This document shows, piece after piece, positions 53,882 through 62,807 of a stretch of DNA of 64,000 nucleotides. Position 1 is the stretch's first letter, and every line of letters begins with the position of its first letter. The position numbers and the translations under genes were made by a program. This stretch comes from Candidatus Obscuribacterales bacterium (GTDB lineage: Bacteria; Cyanobacteriota; Vampirovibrionia; Obscuribacterales; Obscuribacteraceae). The stretch lies in NCBI GenBank assembly GCA_019746975.1, contig JAIERK010000106.1, forward strand, positions 1 to 64,000, in the 5' to 3' direction. The notes beneath the pieces were generated by a model. It ran no database searches, was not told the origin of the DNA, and saw nothing but the letters and a program-made list of their open reading frames with translations.

Positions 53882-55387
53882 ATGCAAAGCATGATATCTA
53901 CAGATGCAAAACGAGAGTGGGCCGCGAGCTGGTTGTCCACCGATAAAAAGCTCTACATCGGAGGTCAATGGGTAGACTCAGAAGGTGGAGACGTCGAGGA
54001 GTCCATTAATCCCGCTACCGGCAAAATCATCGGTAAGTTGATTAACGCTTCTGAAAAAGATGTCGATCGTGCCGTTGCCGCTGCCCGTGGTGCGCATGAA
54101 AAGGCGGAGTTTCGCCGAATGCCGCGGAGAGAGCGCGCGAAGGTTTTGCGTAGAATTGCTGAAGCTATTGATAAATACAGAGCTGAGCTTGCGACCTTAG
54201 AGACGCTAGACAATGGGAAACTGTATTCCGAGGCGTATCAGGACGACCTGCCGGAAACCGCGGAAGTGTTCGAGTATTACGCCGGATGGACCGACAAATT
54301 CTATTCGGACAATGTCCCGGTCGATGATGGTTTTATCAACTACACAGTGCGCGAACCTGTCGGTGTTTGCGGATTGATTGTTCCGTGGAATTTTCCGTTG
54401 TTGCTTGCGGCTTGGAAAATGGCGCCGGCTCTTGCGATGGCCAATACAATCGTGGTGAAACCATCCCCATTCACCTCGCTCTCGATGATTCGTTTATTCG
54501 AAATTTTGAGTGAAGAAGTCGACTTGCCTGCGGGTGTAATCAATCTCATCACAGGTGGTGCCTCGACTGGTCAGGCACTTTGTGAGCACCGCGGTGTCAA
54601 CAAAGTTTCATTCACCGGAAGTACCGCAACCGGTAAGCATGTGGTTCGTAGCTCCGCCGATTCCAACCTGAAGTCTGTGTCGTTGGAGCTTGGTGGCAAA
54701 TCGCCCAACATCATCTTCGACGATGTACCCGATCTGGAATTTGCGATCGAGCGTTCGTATTACGCAATGTTCTGCCATAAAGGCGAGAAGTGTTCAGAGC
54801 CGACCAGATTGTTTGTGCATAAAAATCACTACGATCGTTTTGTATCAGAGATGGCGAAGCGAGCTGATGCAGTGGTTTGCGGCGATCCATTCGACCCCAC
54901 TTCTACTCAAGGTGCTCAGTGTAATGACGAGCAGCTCAAGAAAATTCTGCGCTACATCTCAATCGGAAAAGAGGAAGGCGCGAAATTGATTGCCGGTGGT
55001 GAGCGTGACACCAAGGGCAGCAATGCGAATGGCTATTTCGTTCGTCCGACTGTTTTTGCGGACGTCGATAACAAAATGAAAATTGCTCAAGACGAAATCT
55101 TCGGACCTGTCTTGGCGGTGATTCCATTCTCCGACGAAGATCATGTAGTCGAAATGGCGAATGACTCCATGTACGGCCTGGCTGCTGGTCTGTGGACACG
55201 TGACATTTCACGCGCTCATCGCGTAGCCGGTCGACTAGATGCTGGAATGGTCTTTATCAACCGATACGGCTGCTACGACTTCGCCAGTCCCTTCGGCGGC
55301 TTCAAAGAAAGCGGATGGGGCAAAGACATGGCGATACAGTCCCTTGATGCCTACACGAAATTGAAATCGATTTGGGTGAAGCTTTAA
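53882..55387 (+). CDS. NAD(P)-dependent aldehyde dehydrogenase
   Basis: The product has 501 residues with GAGGAAC before the ATG, the normal ALDH length. Cofactor and active-site boxes are clear: PWNFPLLLAAWKMAPALA, VNLITGG, FTGSTATGKHV, LELGGKSPNIIF with the general base Glu, and GEKCSEPTRLFV with the catalytic Cys in place of the common GQxC. The end (FGGFKESGWGKDMAIQSLDA) is also typical of betaine/amino-aldehyde type ALDHs. It oxidises an aldehyde to the acid. As third gene of the oxygenase-lyase-ALDH run, it probably oxidises a product of the lyase step. Confidence 0.93.
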   Translation: MQSMISTDAKREWAASWLSTDKKLYIGGQWVDSEGGDVEESINPATGKIIGKLINASEKDVDRAVAAARGAHEKAEFRRMPRRERAKVLRRIAEAIDKYRAELATLETLDNGKLYSEAYQDDLPETAEVFEYYAGWTDKFYSDNVPVDDGFINYTVREPVGVCGLIVPWNFPLLLAAWKMAPALAMANTIVVKPSPFTSLSMIRLFEILSEEVDLPAGVINLITGGASTGQALCEHRGVNKVSFTGSTATGKHVVRSSADSNLKSVSLELGGKSPNIIFDDVPDLEFAIERSYYAMFCHKGEKCSEPTRLFVHKNHYDRFVSEMAKRADAVVCGDPFDPTSTQGAQCNDEQLKKILRYISIGKEEGAKLIAGGERDTKGSNANGYFVRPTVFADVDNKMKIAQDEIFGPVLAVIPFSDEDHVVEMANDSMYGLAAGLWTRDISRAHRVAGRLDAGMVFINRYGCYDFASPFGGFKESGWGKDMAIQSLDAYTKLKSIWVKL

Positions 55388-55582
55388 GTCACTGCTTATC
55401 TTTCTCGACGTATCGCATCCATCGCTGGAACGATATCGAGCTCCGCTCACTGGCACAAACTTTCCGTACTCCAAACGCTTTCAAAGCCGCATTTGGTTTG
55501 CTTCATTCGTCGATCTTGAATCCCGGGTGTGAACAGCAATAATCTCTTTGATTTATTCTGCGTGATGGGAGCTGTCATAAAG

Positions 55583-55608
55583 AGAAGGGACGCATGCGCG
55601 CCCCTTCT
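55583..55608. terminator. Hairpin between convergent genes
   Basis: AGAAGGG and CCCTTCT pair around a GC-rich centre (CGCATGCGCG). On the minus strand it is followed by TCTTTAT and lies 25 bases after the stop of the Ala-rich gene; it may also end the cassette transcript from the other side. Confidence 0.7.
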
Positions 55609-55632
55609 TCCAGACTTTATTTGTGTCGCTGA

Positions 55633-56211
55633 TTAGCGACCACGTCCGCCTTTGGGAGGGCGCGGAGCGATTGGTTTGGATTTCTTGTTGTCGTCTTTGT
55701 TGTCGTTGTCGCCGAGGTTAACGAGGTCGGCTGCCGTGCCAGATGCATCAAGAGTTCTTGAAGCGGCCGACCTAGCTGTTCTCACCGACTTAACTTGCGG
55801 TGCGATTCCTTTCTGAACTTTTGCGGTGGGCGCTATTCCTTTTGCTGCAGGTGCCACACCTTTTGCAGTTGTGCTCGTGCCCTGGGTAGCGTGGGCCGCT
55901 TCGACAACATTGGCAGCAGCTTTACCCCCAGTGGCTGCGTCTCCGGCGGCACCTGCGGCTGTGACTGCAGCAGCCTTGCCAATTCCGGACTTTGCCGCTT
56001 GACCGGTGACCTTAGCGGCAGCCGCAGCGCCAGAACCAGTGCGAGCTGCCGATGTCGCTGCGACTGATGCAGTACTGGTCACACGCGCGGCGGACGATGC
56101 GCCTCGGAACAGTCCCGAGAGGTTTGGGAATGCCTGTGCATCAGAACCCGTCGCCAGAAATCCCAGAACTACTAGTGTCGACACCAATCCCGCATTTAAC
56201 TTCTTTTGCAT
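55633..56211 (-). CDS. Small secreted Ala-rich low-complexity protein
   Basis: The product has 192 residues with AGAGGG seven bases before the ATG. A signal peptide (LNAGLVSTLVVLGFLATGSD, cleavage near AQA) precedes an Ala/Gly/Thr/Lys-rich body. There are short repeats of the type KGVAPAAKGIAPTAK and QKGIAPQVKS, and the tail ends DNKKSKPIAPRPPKGGRGR. It has no recognisable domain and resembles basic, disordered envelope proteins. A pure (TTC)21 tract and a hairpin lie in its upstream region. Confidence 0.8.
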   Translation of the reverse strand: MQKKLNAGLVSTLVVLGFLATGSDAQAFPNLSGLFRGASSAARVTSTASVAATSAARTGSGAAAAAKVTGQAAKSGIGKAAAVTAAGAAGDAATGGKAAANVVEAAHATQGTSTTAKGVAPAAKGIAPTAKVQKGIAPQVKSVRTARSAASRTLDASGTAADLVNLGDNDNKDDNKKSKPIAPRPPKGGRGR

Positions 56212-56789
56212 GTTCTTGCCCTCTAATCAACCTTGTTCTTCATTCCACATTAACTGCGAATCGGGACAAAATTATGACTAAATCAAAAGCCCGAACTAAA
56301 AAAATTAGCTCGGGATTTTGGGGAGTTGGGCGAGAAGTACTTTCGAATGAACCCTATATTCGAAATTTGATCGTCGGTCTATCTAGATGACGCCGGACCC
56401 AGAGGCGTGTTCCCGGATTCTGATTAGACGATGTTAATAAAGTGACATTCTTCTTCTTCTTCTTCTTCTTCTTCTTCTTCTTCTTCTTCTTCTTCTTCTT
56501 CTTCTTCTTCTTTATGTTGCCAATGAGTAGCAGTACTACTCAAATAGACCCGAAAAGGGCGAAAAGGTAGAAGTGTGACTATTCTGCGATCTCTCTTGAA
56601 CTACTTGACTGCCCGGCTTGAAAAATCTGCTGGGTTTTTCTGTCGTGTTCACGCGCTACTGCCATCTGTACGGATAGCGAGACCGAGCAAAAATGGCGAG
56701 TTGCCGACTTGTGAGTTCGCATCTGCGCGTGGCTGCAGATGCGCATCCGCGCGTGGCAGGAGGTCTGACGTTGATGTGACCAAACAACC
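56212..56789. other. Upstream region of the Ala-rich gene, 578 bp
   Basis: Holds a hairpin at 56290-56314 (CCCGA-A-CTAA, five-A loop, TTAG-C-TCGGG) followed by TTTT on the plus strand and CTTTT on the minus strand. It also holds the (TTC)21 tract and, on the minus strand, the 3' flank of the TPR gene. Near 56725-56760 a short direct repeat (CATCTGCGCGTGGCAG / CATCCGCGCGTGGCAG) occurs twice. No convincing gene. Confidence 0.6.
56448..56510. repeat. Trinucleotide microsatellite (TTC)21
   Basis: 63 bases of pure TTC (GAA on the minus strand), with no interruption, lie about 240 bases upstream of the Ala-rich gene's start and 280 bases after the TPR gene's stop. Such long pure tracts are rare in bacteria and prone to slippage. 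Confidence 0.98.
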
Positions 56790-59024
56790 CTACTGCGACA
56801 TGAGCAGTGCGTCGAGGCGTCGCATGGGTTTTCCGGTCTGGACCTTACCTAATAACTTCTGTTCCAGTCTCGCGAGGCGCGAGAGGACATCGTCTGATTC
56901 GAACGGCTTTCCAAACGTTTTGATTTCCAGTGATTTTAGATTGCGATACATCGTATCCAGCTTTTGCGATACGCCAGTGGTGCCTGGACCACCAGTGGTG
57001 CCCGGGTTGCCGGTCGTTCCTGGACCACCGGGGATGACATCCTCTGCTGATTCGATCGGCTGCTTCTGCGCGCCGGCTGGGTTCCTTGGTGTCGAATGAG
57101 TTGGGTGTTGTTGTGCATGGCCGTTTTGCGGTTGTTTCATTCCTTGTGGTGGCATGGATGACCCACCGGGTGGTGCGTTAATTACATGTGGTGGCGCGCC
57201 AGCTATAACGAGTTGCAACTTTTGTTGAACGATCGGATCTTGTTTTATCGCGAGTGCTGCTTCGTACTCTACTTGAGCGCCCGACATATCTCCTTGTGAA
57301 ACGGCTCGATTACCGAGATCGAGTCTATCTTTAAAGACTTTAGGATTTTTTCCCATATATTGAATGATGGTGTCCAGATTCAGCTTGGTCTTGTCATTGC
57401 TAGGGTCCAGCGCATACGCCTTATGGAAAATCTTGATCGCATCCTCTGGTTTGTTCTTTAGTTGTAAACCATAGTTGTTGTAAGCGATGGCAAGATTGGT
57501 CCTCGCTTGTTGATACGTCGGATCAATCTTGAGAGCCTCTTCTAGTTCTCTGATTGCGCCTTCGTAGTTATTATCATTGATTGCCACCACTGCTCGATTA
57601 TTGAGCAAAATCACTCGCTGGCTCAGATCTTGAGCTCCAGTCATATCTGTCATGCCGCCTGGTGCGCTACCAAAGGCGGTGCCGCCGCCACCGGGCGGGA
57701 CATTACTGGAAGGAACATTACTTGGCATTGCTGTTTGCGCTTTCAGACCACCGGCAGGCGTGCCTGGCAGGGAGGAAGGCTTGGATTGAGTACTGCCTTT
57801 CGGTGGAACGACCGGCTTTGCCCCCGGCTTTTTAGCTTGCACGGCTGGTGCCTTTGACGCCGGTCCGCCCTTTGCGATGGCGCCGCCTTGCGGTTTTGCG
57901 TTCAACTCGCCGCCCATGCTTTGCGTTTGGCCACCAGCAGGAAGTGCTTGTATTCCGGTTGGCTGGCTGCCTCGTTGCTGATTCCACATTTGTTGACCGG
58001 TTGGCTGTGGCGATTGAGACCAGCCTGTAGCCTGGGGAGTTGTTTGTGGTCCGCGACCTCCAGGTTGAGACCATGATGCACTTTGTGGAGTTGCTTGCTG
58101 CCCGGCACCTCCAGGTTGAGACCAGCTCTTACCTTGCGGATTGCCTTGTTGTCCGCCTGTTCCGGGTTGATTCCAACCCGACTGTCCTGGTTGCGCAGCA
58201 GCTGGCTGCGTCCATCCCGATTGACTTGGAGATGAAGGCTGTGTCCAACCCGATTGTCCCGGTTGCGATGATACCGCGCTGCTACCGCTGGAAGAGCCAG
58301 GACCACCAATACTTGAAGAGGTGGAAGAACCTGGTTGAACCCAATCGGATTGACCAGCAACGGATGACGTAATGTCATCACCCTTGGTATCACTACTCTT
58401 GCTGGTCGCGTTGCTGCCGGATGGCTGAGTCCACTCCGATTGTCCCAGACCACCGGCCGCGGTAGCCACCAAGCCAGAGCCGGAACTAGAACTACCATTA
58501 GAATTAGAACCTGCAGTTCTAGCCGAGCCTGAACCCGAGCCTGAACCCGAGCCACTGTTGCCAATACCAGCAGAGTCATCGGCTAACCCGAGTTCCAACC
58601 ATGATGTCTTGCCAGAATGGAAAGTGGCGACTAATGGTAGTTGTAAAATTCCGAGATATGCGGGAAGCGGCGGAAGACCGCTCGTTTTTCTTATGGCATC
58701 AAGACAGATATTGTCGAAGGCGCTTTGTCCTGACGGTTGTTGAAGCTTGGGTTCGCCCTCGATTGAGCCGCTACTTCCGAGAGAGAACTGGACAATCGCC
58801 TTTCCGCCTTCTGGTCCAGAGCCGCCCGGACGCCAATTCTGCCGGAGGGTCATCTCGACCACGCCACGAATTTTTTCAGGCGTAATATTGCCGGATACAT
58901 CGCCCGCCGCCAGCAGCACTTTGCCGCCTCGTGGTGGATGTGCATCAGCGACATTGGCTGCCAGCGAAATTGCACCTGATAAAGGAATGAGAATGAGAAG
59001 TTTCGAAAGCGTGCCGTATTTCAT
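56790..59024 (-). CDS. Secreted TonB-C-like / Trp-repeat / TPR protein
   Basis: The ATG at 59024 gives 744 residues with a signal peptide (LSKLLILIPLSGAISLAANV, cleavage after ADA). A TonB/TolA-C-like domain lies at about 40-130 (VVEMTLRQNWRP, AFDNICLDAIRKT, LPPLPAYLG). A Gly/Ser tract and about ten repeats of the form SGWTQPG, SWSQPGG and GWNQPG cover about 190-355. TPRs are at about 461-585 (NYEGAIRELEEALKIDPTY). The C-terminus (LEIKTFGKPFESDDVLSRLARLEQ) matches a short module common in cyanobacterial and melainabacterial TPR proteins. A periplasmic scaffold is likely. It follows the haem-binding gene by 65 bases. Confidence 0.86.
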   Translation of the reverse strand: MKYGTLSKLLILIPLSGAISLAANVADAHPPRGGKVLLAAGDVSGNITPEKIRGVVEMTLRQNWRPGGSGPEGGKAIVQFSLGSSGSIEGEPKLQQPSGQSAFDNICLDAIRKTSGLPPLPAYLGILQLPLVATFHSGKTSWLELGLADDSAGIGNSGSGSGSGSGSARTAGSNSNGSSSSGSGLVATAAGGLGQSEWTQPSGSNATSKSSDTKGDDITSSVAGQSDWVQPGSSTSSSIGGPGSSSGSSAVSSQPGQSGWTQPSSPSQSGWTQPAAAQPGQSGWNQPGTGGQQGNPQGKSWSQPGGAGQQATPQSASWSQPGGRGPQTTPQATGWSQSPQPTGQQMWNQQRGSQPTGIQALPAGGQTQSMGGELNAKPQGGAIAKGGPASKAPAVQAKKPGAKPVVPPKGSTQSKPSSLPGTPAGGLKAQTAMPSNVPSSNVPPGGGGTAFGSAPGGMTDMTGAQDLSQRVILLNNRAVVAINDNNYEGAIRELEEALKIDPTYQQARTNLAIAYNNYGLQLKNKPEDAIKIFHKAYALDPSNDKTKLNLDTIIQYMGKNPKVFKDRLDLGNRAVSQGDMSGAQVEYEAALAIKQDPIVQQKLQLVIAGAPPHVINAPPGGSSMPPQGMKQPQNGHAQQHPTHSTPRNPAGAQKQPIESAEDVIPGGPGTTGNPGTTGGPGTTGVSQKLDTMYRNLKSLEIKTFGKPFESDDVLSRLARLEQKLLGKVQTGKPMRRLDALLMSQ

Positions 59025-59089
59025 TCGTCTGCCCAATGTCGACAATCTAGAGTCTATATTAATCGATCAAGCGCAATACGACCTATTCA

Positions 59090-59554
59090 CTACTTCGTCT
59101 GCGCCTGAGCCTGAATAAAGGCAAGAAAGGCGGCTCGATCCGCGTCGGTCAGCGCTGCATCCCAATGCATGATTTTATACGGCAGAATCGGCATCTGGTT
59201 GTTTTCCACGACATTTTGGATTCTGGCTAACTCAACCCTGCTGAATGGTTTCACCCCAGACAAATTCTCTTGGGAAAAAACAATATTTTGCTGCGCCGCT
59301 TCGATATCAGATTTTATGAGACCTTGAGCGAATGGAAGTTGCGCGTAAATTGGATAAATTGTCGCTGAGGGCGTGTGACAGTCGGCACATTTGTTTTGCA
59401 TGATAGTGGAAACGGGTCGAAATTCAGGAATGCCGCCTTCAACCTTGATCTCCTGGCGTTTTAAAAAAAAGTTCGATAATGGTAAAAACAGCAGGAGTGC
59501 AATTATCGACAATAAAATCGTAATTGCGATCCTGCTGTTCTTGGTTAGTTTCAT
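59090..59554 (-). CDS. Membrane-anchored haem-binding domain protein
   Basis: The product has 154 residues. A single N-terminal membrane anchor (IAITILLSIIALLLFLPLSN) precedes a c-type haem site, CADCHT, followed by the haem-bd pattern TIYPIYAQLPFAQGLIKSDI and ending in QMPILPYKIMHWDAALTDADR with a possible distal Met. The family is found in periplasmic electron-transfer or sensing proteins. It starts six bases after htpX, so the two are co-transcribed. Confidence 0.88.
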   Translation of the reverse strand: MKLTKNSRIAITILLSIIALLLFLPLSNFFLKRQEIKVEGGIPEFRPVSTIMQNKCADCHTPSATIYPIYAQLPFAQGLIKSDIEAAQQNIVFSQENLSGVKPFSRVELARIQNVVENNQMPILPYKIMHWDAALTDADRAAFLAFIQAQAQTK

Positions 59555-59560
59555 CGAGAA

Positions 59561-60502
59561 TTAGAATCGCCTTGCCATCATGCCTGGTGCCGCGTCCGGC
59601 AACTTGCTGTTTTCTTCCAGGCGTCTGATTCTATCATCAAGTGGTGGGTGTGTGGAGAACAATAGCTCCGTCAATCCGACAGGTTTGTTCGAGATCATCA
59701 TCGCGCTTACTGGTCCGCGTTTCGGTTCAATATGCTCGAATTGGCTTTTCAGTTTTTCAAGCGCGCGAATCATCTTCTGCTTGCCGGCGAGCTTGCCGCC
59801 GCCTTCATCCGCTCTATACTCTCGATATCTGGAGAACGCCGCCACCAAAATCGAGCCCAAGAGCATGAAAACAAAATCTAGAACAAATCTCGTTATCATG
59901 TAGGCGAAGCTGCTTCCGGCATTGTTTTCGTTATTCCTACCCATGGTTAGCGCGAATGCAATAGCGCGCGAGAGGAACATGCAGAATGCGTTGACTACGC
60001 CTTGAAGGAGCGTCATGGTCACCATGTCGCCGTTGGCAATGTGGCTGATTTCGTGACCGAGAACTCCCTCGATCTCGTCGCGATCCATGTAATGGAGAAG
60101 TCCACTACTTACCGCCACAAGGGAGCTGTTCTTCGTCGCACCAGTCGCGAAAGCGTTGATGTCATCAGATGGATAGATTCCAACCTCCGGCATCTTCTTG
60201 ATGCCGGCGCGCTGGCAGAGCCCATGCACAATCGCTACCAGTTCGCGCAGGTTGGAGTCGTTGGTGGATGGATCGATGATTTGTACTCCATAACTCCACT
60301 TAGCAATCTGCTTCGAGAGAAGTAGAGAGATGAATGATCCGACAAAACCCCACAATAGACAAAATATGGCGAGGCTGGTGTAGTCCAGCCCGTATGCCCT
60401 CAAGTAGGGCTGGACGCCCAACACGCCAAGGACGGTGGACATCGTTATCACTACGAGGAAGTTTAATGCGAGGAAGAGAAATATTCTTTTGACTAAGGTC
60501 AC
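59561..60502 (-). CDS. htpX: Membrane metalloprotease HtpX
   Basis: A GTG with GGGAGG nine bases upstream gives 313 residues. Two N-terminal helices (IFLFLALNFLVVITMSTVL and TSLAIFCLLWGFVGSFISLL) precede the zinc site GHEISHIANGD, followed by two more hydrophobic segments and the third-ligand region YREYRADEGGGKLAG. HtpX degrades misfolded membrane proteins in the inner membrane with its active site in the cytoplasm. GVYPSDDINAFATG-type sequence upstream of the active site is also typical. Followed in operon by a haem-binding protein. Confidence 0.95.
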   Translation of the reverse strand: MTLVKRIFLFLALNFLVVITMSTVLGVLGVQPYLRAYGLDYTSLAIFCLLWGFVGSFISLLLSKQIAKWSYGVQIIDPSTNDSNLRELVAIVHGLCQRAGIKKMPEVGIYPSDDINAFATGATKNSSLVAVSSGLLHYMDRDEIEGVLGHEISHIANGDMVTMTLLQGVVNAFCMFLSRAIAFALTMGRNNENNAGSSFAYMITRFVLDFVFMLLGSILVAAFSRYREYRADEGGGKLAGKQKMIRALEKLKSQFEHIEPKRGPVSAMMISNKPVGLTELLFSTHPPLDDRIRRLEENSKLPDAAPGMMARRF

Positions 60503-60640
60503 GGTTGATCGCCTCCCGGTCGATTAATCCTGCGTCGCAGGTACCAGTGGTGAGCCTATGTTCAAACATATAGCTCAAAATTTTGGCGGCGTCGTCCACC
60601 TCAACAATTTCTTTATGAGCACCCGATTTGGTGCCTCAAC

Positions 60641-61183
60641 TCAGGGGCGTTTGTACAATCCCGTCAGTTGTCCTTGCGCTAAAACATGCCCTTTGATCGC
60701 GTCGTAAAACTCTTTTTTGTCACATCCAGGCTTCAACTTAAGTTTTCCATCGAGACCAAAGACCTTGTAATGATAGTGATGTTCAGACCCTTTGGGCGGT
60801 GCCGGTCCGTTGTATCCCAGCTTCCCGAAATCGTTGGTGCCCTGCGAGCTGCCGTCCGGAAGTTTTGCGACCTTGTCGACATTGGCCTTCAGGCTGGTTG
60901 TCGCGGCGGGCATGTTGAAAACGATCCAATGAAACCAGGTTCCACCAGGGGCATCTGGATCCTCGCAGGTCAGTGCATAAGCTTTTACTTGAGCGCTTGC
61001 TTTGCTCCAAGATATTGCCGGCGACTCATCCTTGCCGTCGCCGGTGTGCTCCACTGGGACTGCTTTCCCGTCCTGGACGGTCGTGCTGGTGACAGAGAGC
61101 TTTTCGTCAGCTGCCATGGCTGTCGACGAGACGGTCAGTCCCATGATTCCAGTTGCCAAAAGCAGTCTAGTAAAACGCTTCAT
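60641..61183 (-). CDS. Secreted YbhB/YbcL-type PEBP family protein
   Basis: The ATG at 61183 has GGAGG seven bases upstream; the longer frame to 61222 is rejected. The product has 180 residues with a signal peptide (FTRLLLATGIMGLTVSSTAM, cleavage after AMA). PEBP boxes are present: DPDAPGGTWFHWIVFNMP and GTNDFGKLGYNGPAPPKG, then HHYHYKVFGLD. Bacterial members bind small anionic or phospholipid-like ligands; the precise role is not settled. It lies 138 bases upstream of htpX on the same strand. Confidence 0.93.
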   Translation of the reverse strand: MKRFTRLLLATGIMGLTVSSTAMAADEKLSVTSTTVQDGKAVPVEHTGDGKDESPAISWSKASAQVKAYALTCEDPDAPGGTWFHWIVFNMPAATTSLKANVDKVAKLPDGSSQGTNDFGKLGYNGPAPPKGSEHHYHYKVFGLDGKLKLKPGCDKKEFYDAIKGHVLAQGQLTGLYKRP

Positions 61184-61332
61184 TCTTTGCCTCCAGAGGT
61201 AAAGCCTTTGCCATTCGAGCACGAAATTCAGTTTAGCTCAGTAATATAGTCGCAACTGATACGATAAACCAAACTTTTACCATCTAGTCTGACTGATTCT
61301 CGAATAACACGTCATAAGAGTGTACTAAAACA

Positions 61333-62229
61333 ATGACCAGAGTTCCATTTCTCGACCTACTTACGAGGCACTCTAGAGATCGCTTAGAGGATAGTCTTAT
61401 TACCGCTTTTCTATTTGAATACAAGCAGGCTGATTGTGCGCTTCCAATGGGTGCAAGCAAGTTTGGTGGCAGTGCCGCGATGGCTCTCGACCTGATTCCT
61501 AAGGACAAGAATGGAACCCGAATGAGTCTTCTTGCCCAGATCAACTTTTCAGACATCTCCAACATAGACCCGTCTATTCGATCGCCAGAGGACGAAATCG
61601 TCGGCGACGACCATTCCGGCTCACCTTTCTCAAATCTTCCAGCCTCGACGAGGTCTCCGTTTCGCTATCTGCCACCTGGAATTTTGATGTTGTTCGTCAG
61701 TCCTCACTACCAGTCCTTCAAGGACAAGGATTCATCCTGGTACAAACTGATTTACCGCCCCCTGGCAGAACTTTCGCCATCACAAATCGAAGGAGGTTGG
61801 TCGGAATTCGCCTTAATGGGATCTTGTGTGCAATTCGTCCCTGCCGAAAACCAAAAAAGTCTGTTAGCTACGCTGGGAGAGAAGGAATTGCCTGACGTGG
61901 TCGATTGGTTGAAGCAGGGGAGTAATGGCTGGTCTAACGGACTTTCCGATGGGCAGCAACTACTATTCTCTGGGGAAAATGTAATGGCTGATTGGCGACG
62001 AGCCGCCGTTGTGGCTGCATTTCATGCCAACGGAATTTCTTATGACGAACATCGTGAAAATGACCCACATTATAAGCATCTCGTCGATGCCGCCGCGGAC
62101 TGGATTGCAATCTGGCGCATGTCCGGCCTCACCGGGCGAATCGCAGAGCGGCGCACTCTATACGTATGTATCAGGCGTGAAGATTTAATCAAACTTGAGT
62201 TCTCTCACGGCTCTCTAGTCTTTCTTTGA
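61333..62229 (+). CDS. DUF1963 (YwqG-like) family protein
   Basis: The product has 298 residues. DUF1963 features are visible: GASKFGGSAAMALDLIP, then RMSLLAQINFSDI, and LPPGILMLFVSPHY. In canonical members the first box is SKxGGxPxLP, so the second half is altered here. The C-terminal region (DWIAIWRMSGLTGRIAERRT, then LYVCIRREDLIKLEF) also fits the family. Cytoplasmic; function unknown in bacteria. It diverges from the PEBP gene and is followed by the EF-hand pair. Confidence 0.82.
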   Translation: MTRVPFLDLLTRHSRDRLEDSLITAFLFEYKQADCALPMGASKFGGSAAMALDLIPKDKNGTRMSLLAQINFSDISNIDPSIRSPEDEIVGDDHSGSPFSNLPASTRSPFRYLPPGILMLFVSPHYQSFKDKDSSWYKLIYRPLAELSPSQIEGGWSEFALMGSCVQFVPAENQKSLLATLGEKELPDVVDWLKQGSNGWSNGLSDGQQLLFSGENVMADWRRAAVVAAFHANGISYDEHRENDPHYKHLVDAAADWIAIWRMSGLTGRIAERRTLYVCIRREDLIKLEFSHGSLVFL

Positions 62230-62320
62230 AATTTCGGGGAATAATATAGTAGTATCGATCCTGCTATGGTCACAATTGCTTGTTAAAATCCTTCTATTAG
62301 CGGAGTGAAGCTGGCGAGAT

Positions 62321-62794
62321 ATGGCTACAAGACGAGAAGAAGCTGCACAGCAAGCATTGAACGACATACGTTGGTTGATTCAAGGCACGCAGCAGGGCAA
62401 CGTGAATTTGCCTTCGCTTGAAGACGAAGAAGATTCGCAGCTTGATGGACGAACTATCATCGCGATTCTGGAGAAGAACTTCCAGCGTCTTGATCCCAAT
62501 AATGATGGTATCAGTCGCGAGGAATTGTTATTAGGTCTGATGAATCCCCAGGCCTTTACTGCCGAAGAGTATGAAGTGCTGCGGCTCCTGGTGAAATATT
62601 TTGATACCATCATCAACTTGTCTGAAGACGAGGATGGTGGTGAAACAAAGATCTCCCGTCACGACATGTTGGTATTGGAGCAGTTTTTGGTCCATAGCAA
62701 CATGACACTAAAAGACCTTCACACCTGGTGTTCGCTTGGTAAAGACCAGGGCGGTGAAGAAGGAATAGGACCCCCGCCGTTAGCAGGTAAGTAA
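62321..62794 (+). CDS. Calcium-binding EF-hand protein
   Basis: The product has 157 residues. One canonical EF-hand loop is present, DPNNDGISREEL, with ligands at positions 1, 3, 5, 8 and 12. A second, longer acidic loop (SEDEDGGETKISRHDM) looks degenerate. The flanks are helical (TIIAILEKNFQRL, EEYEVLRLLVKYFDTII, LVLEQFLVHSNMTLKDL). No signal peptide, so cytoplasmic calcium sensing is inferred. It is a tandem paralogue of the next gene, 13 bases downstream. Confidence 0.87.
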   Translation: MATRREEAAQQALNDIRWLIQGTQQGNVNLPSLEDEEDSQLDGRTIIAILEKNFQRLDPNNDGISREELLLGLMNPQAFTAEEYEVLRLLVKYFDTIINLSEDEDGGETKISRHDMLVLEQFLVHSNMTLKDLHTWCSLGKDQGGEEGIGPPPLAGK

Positions 62795-62807
62795 GCGCCA
62801 GAGGTTT

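Noticed and set aside
56575-57099. 174-codon plus-strand frame
   Set aside because: Mostly antisense to the 3' end of the TPR gene; no ribosome site or domain.
60300-60599. 99-codon minus frame overlapping the start of htpX
   Set aside because: It is out of frame with htpX, which has a strong ribosome site and a clear family match.
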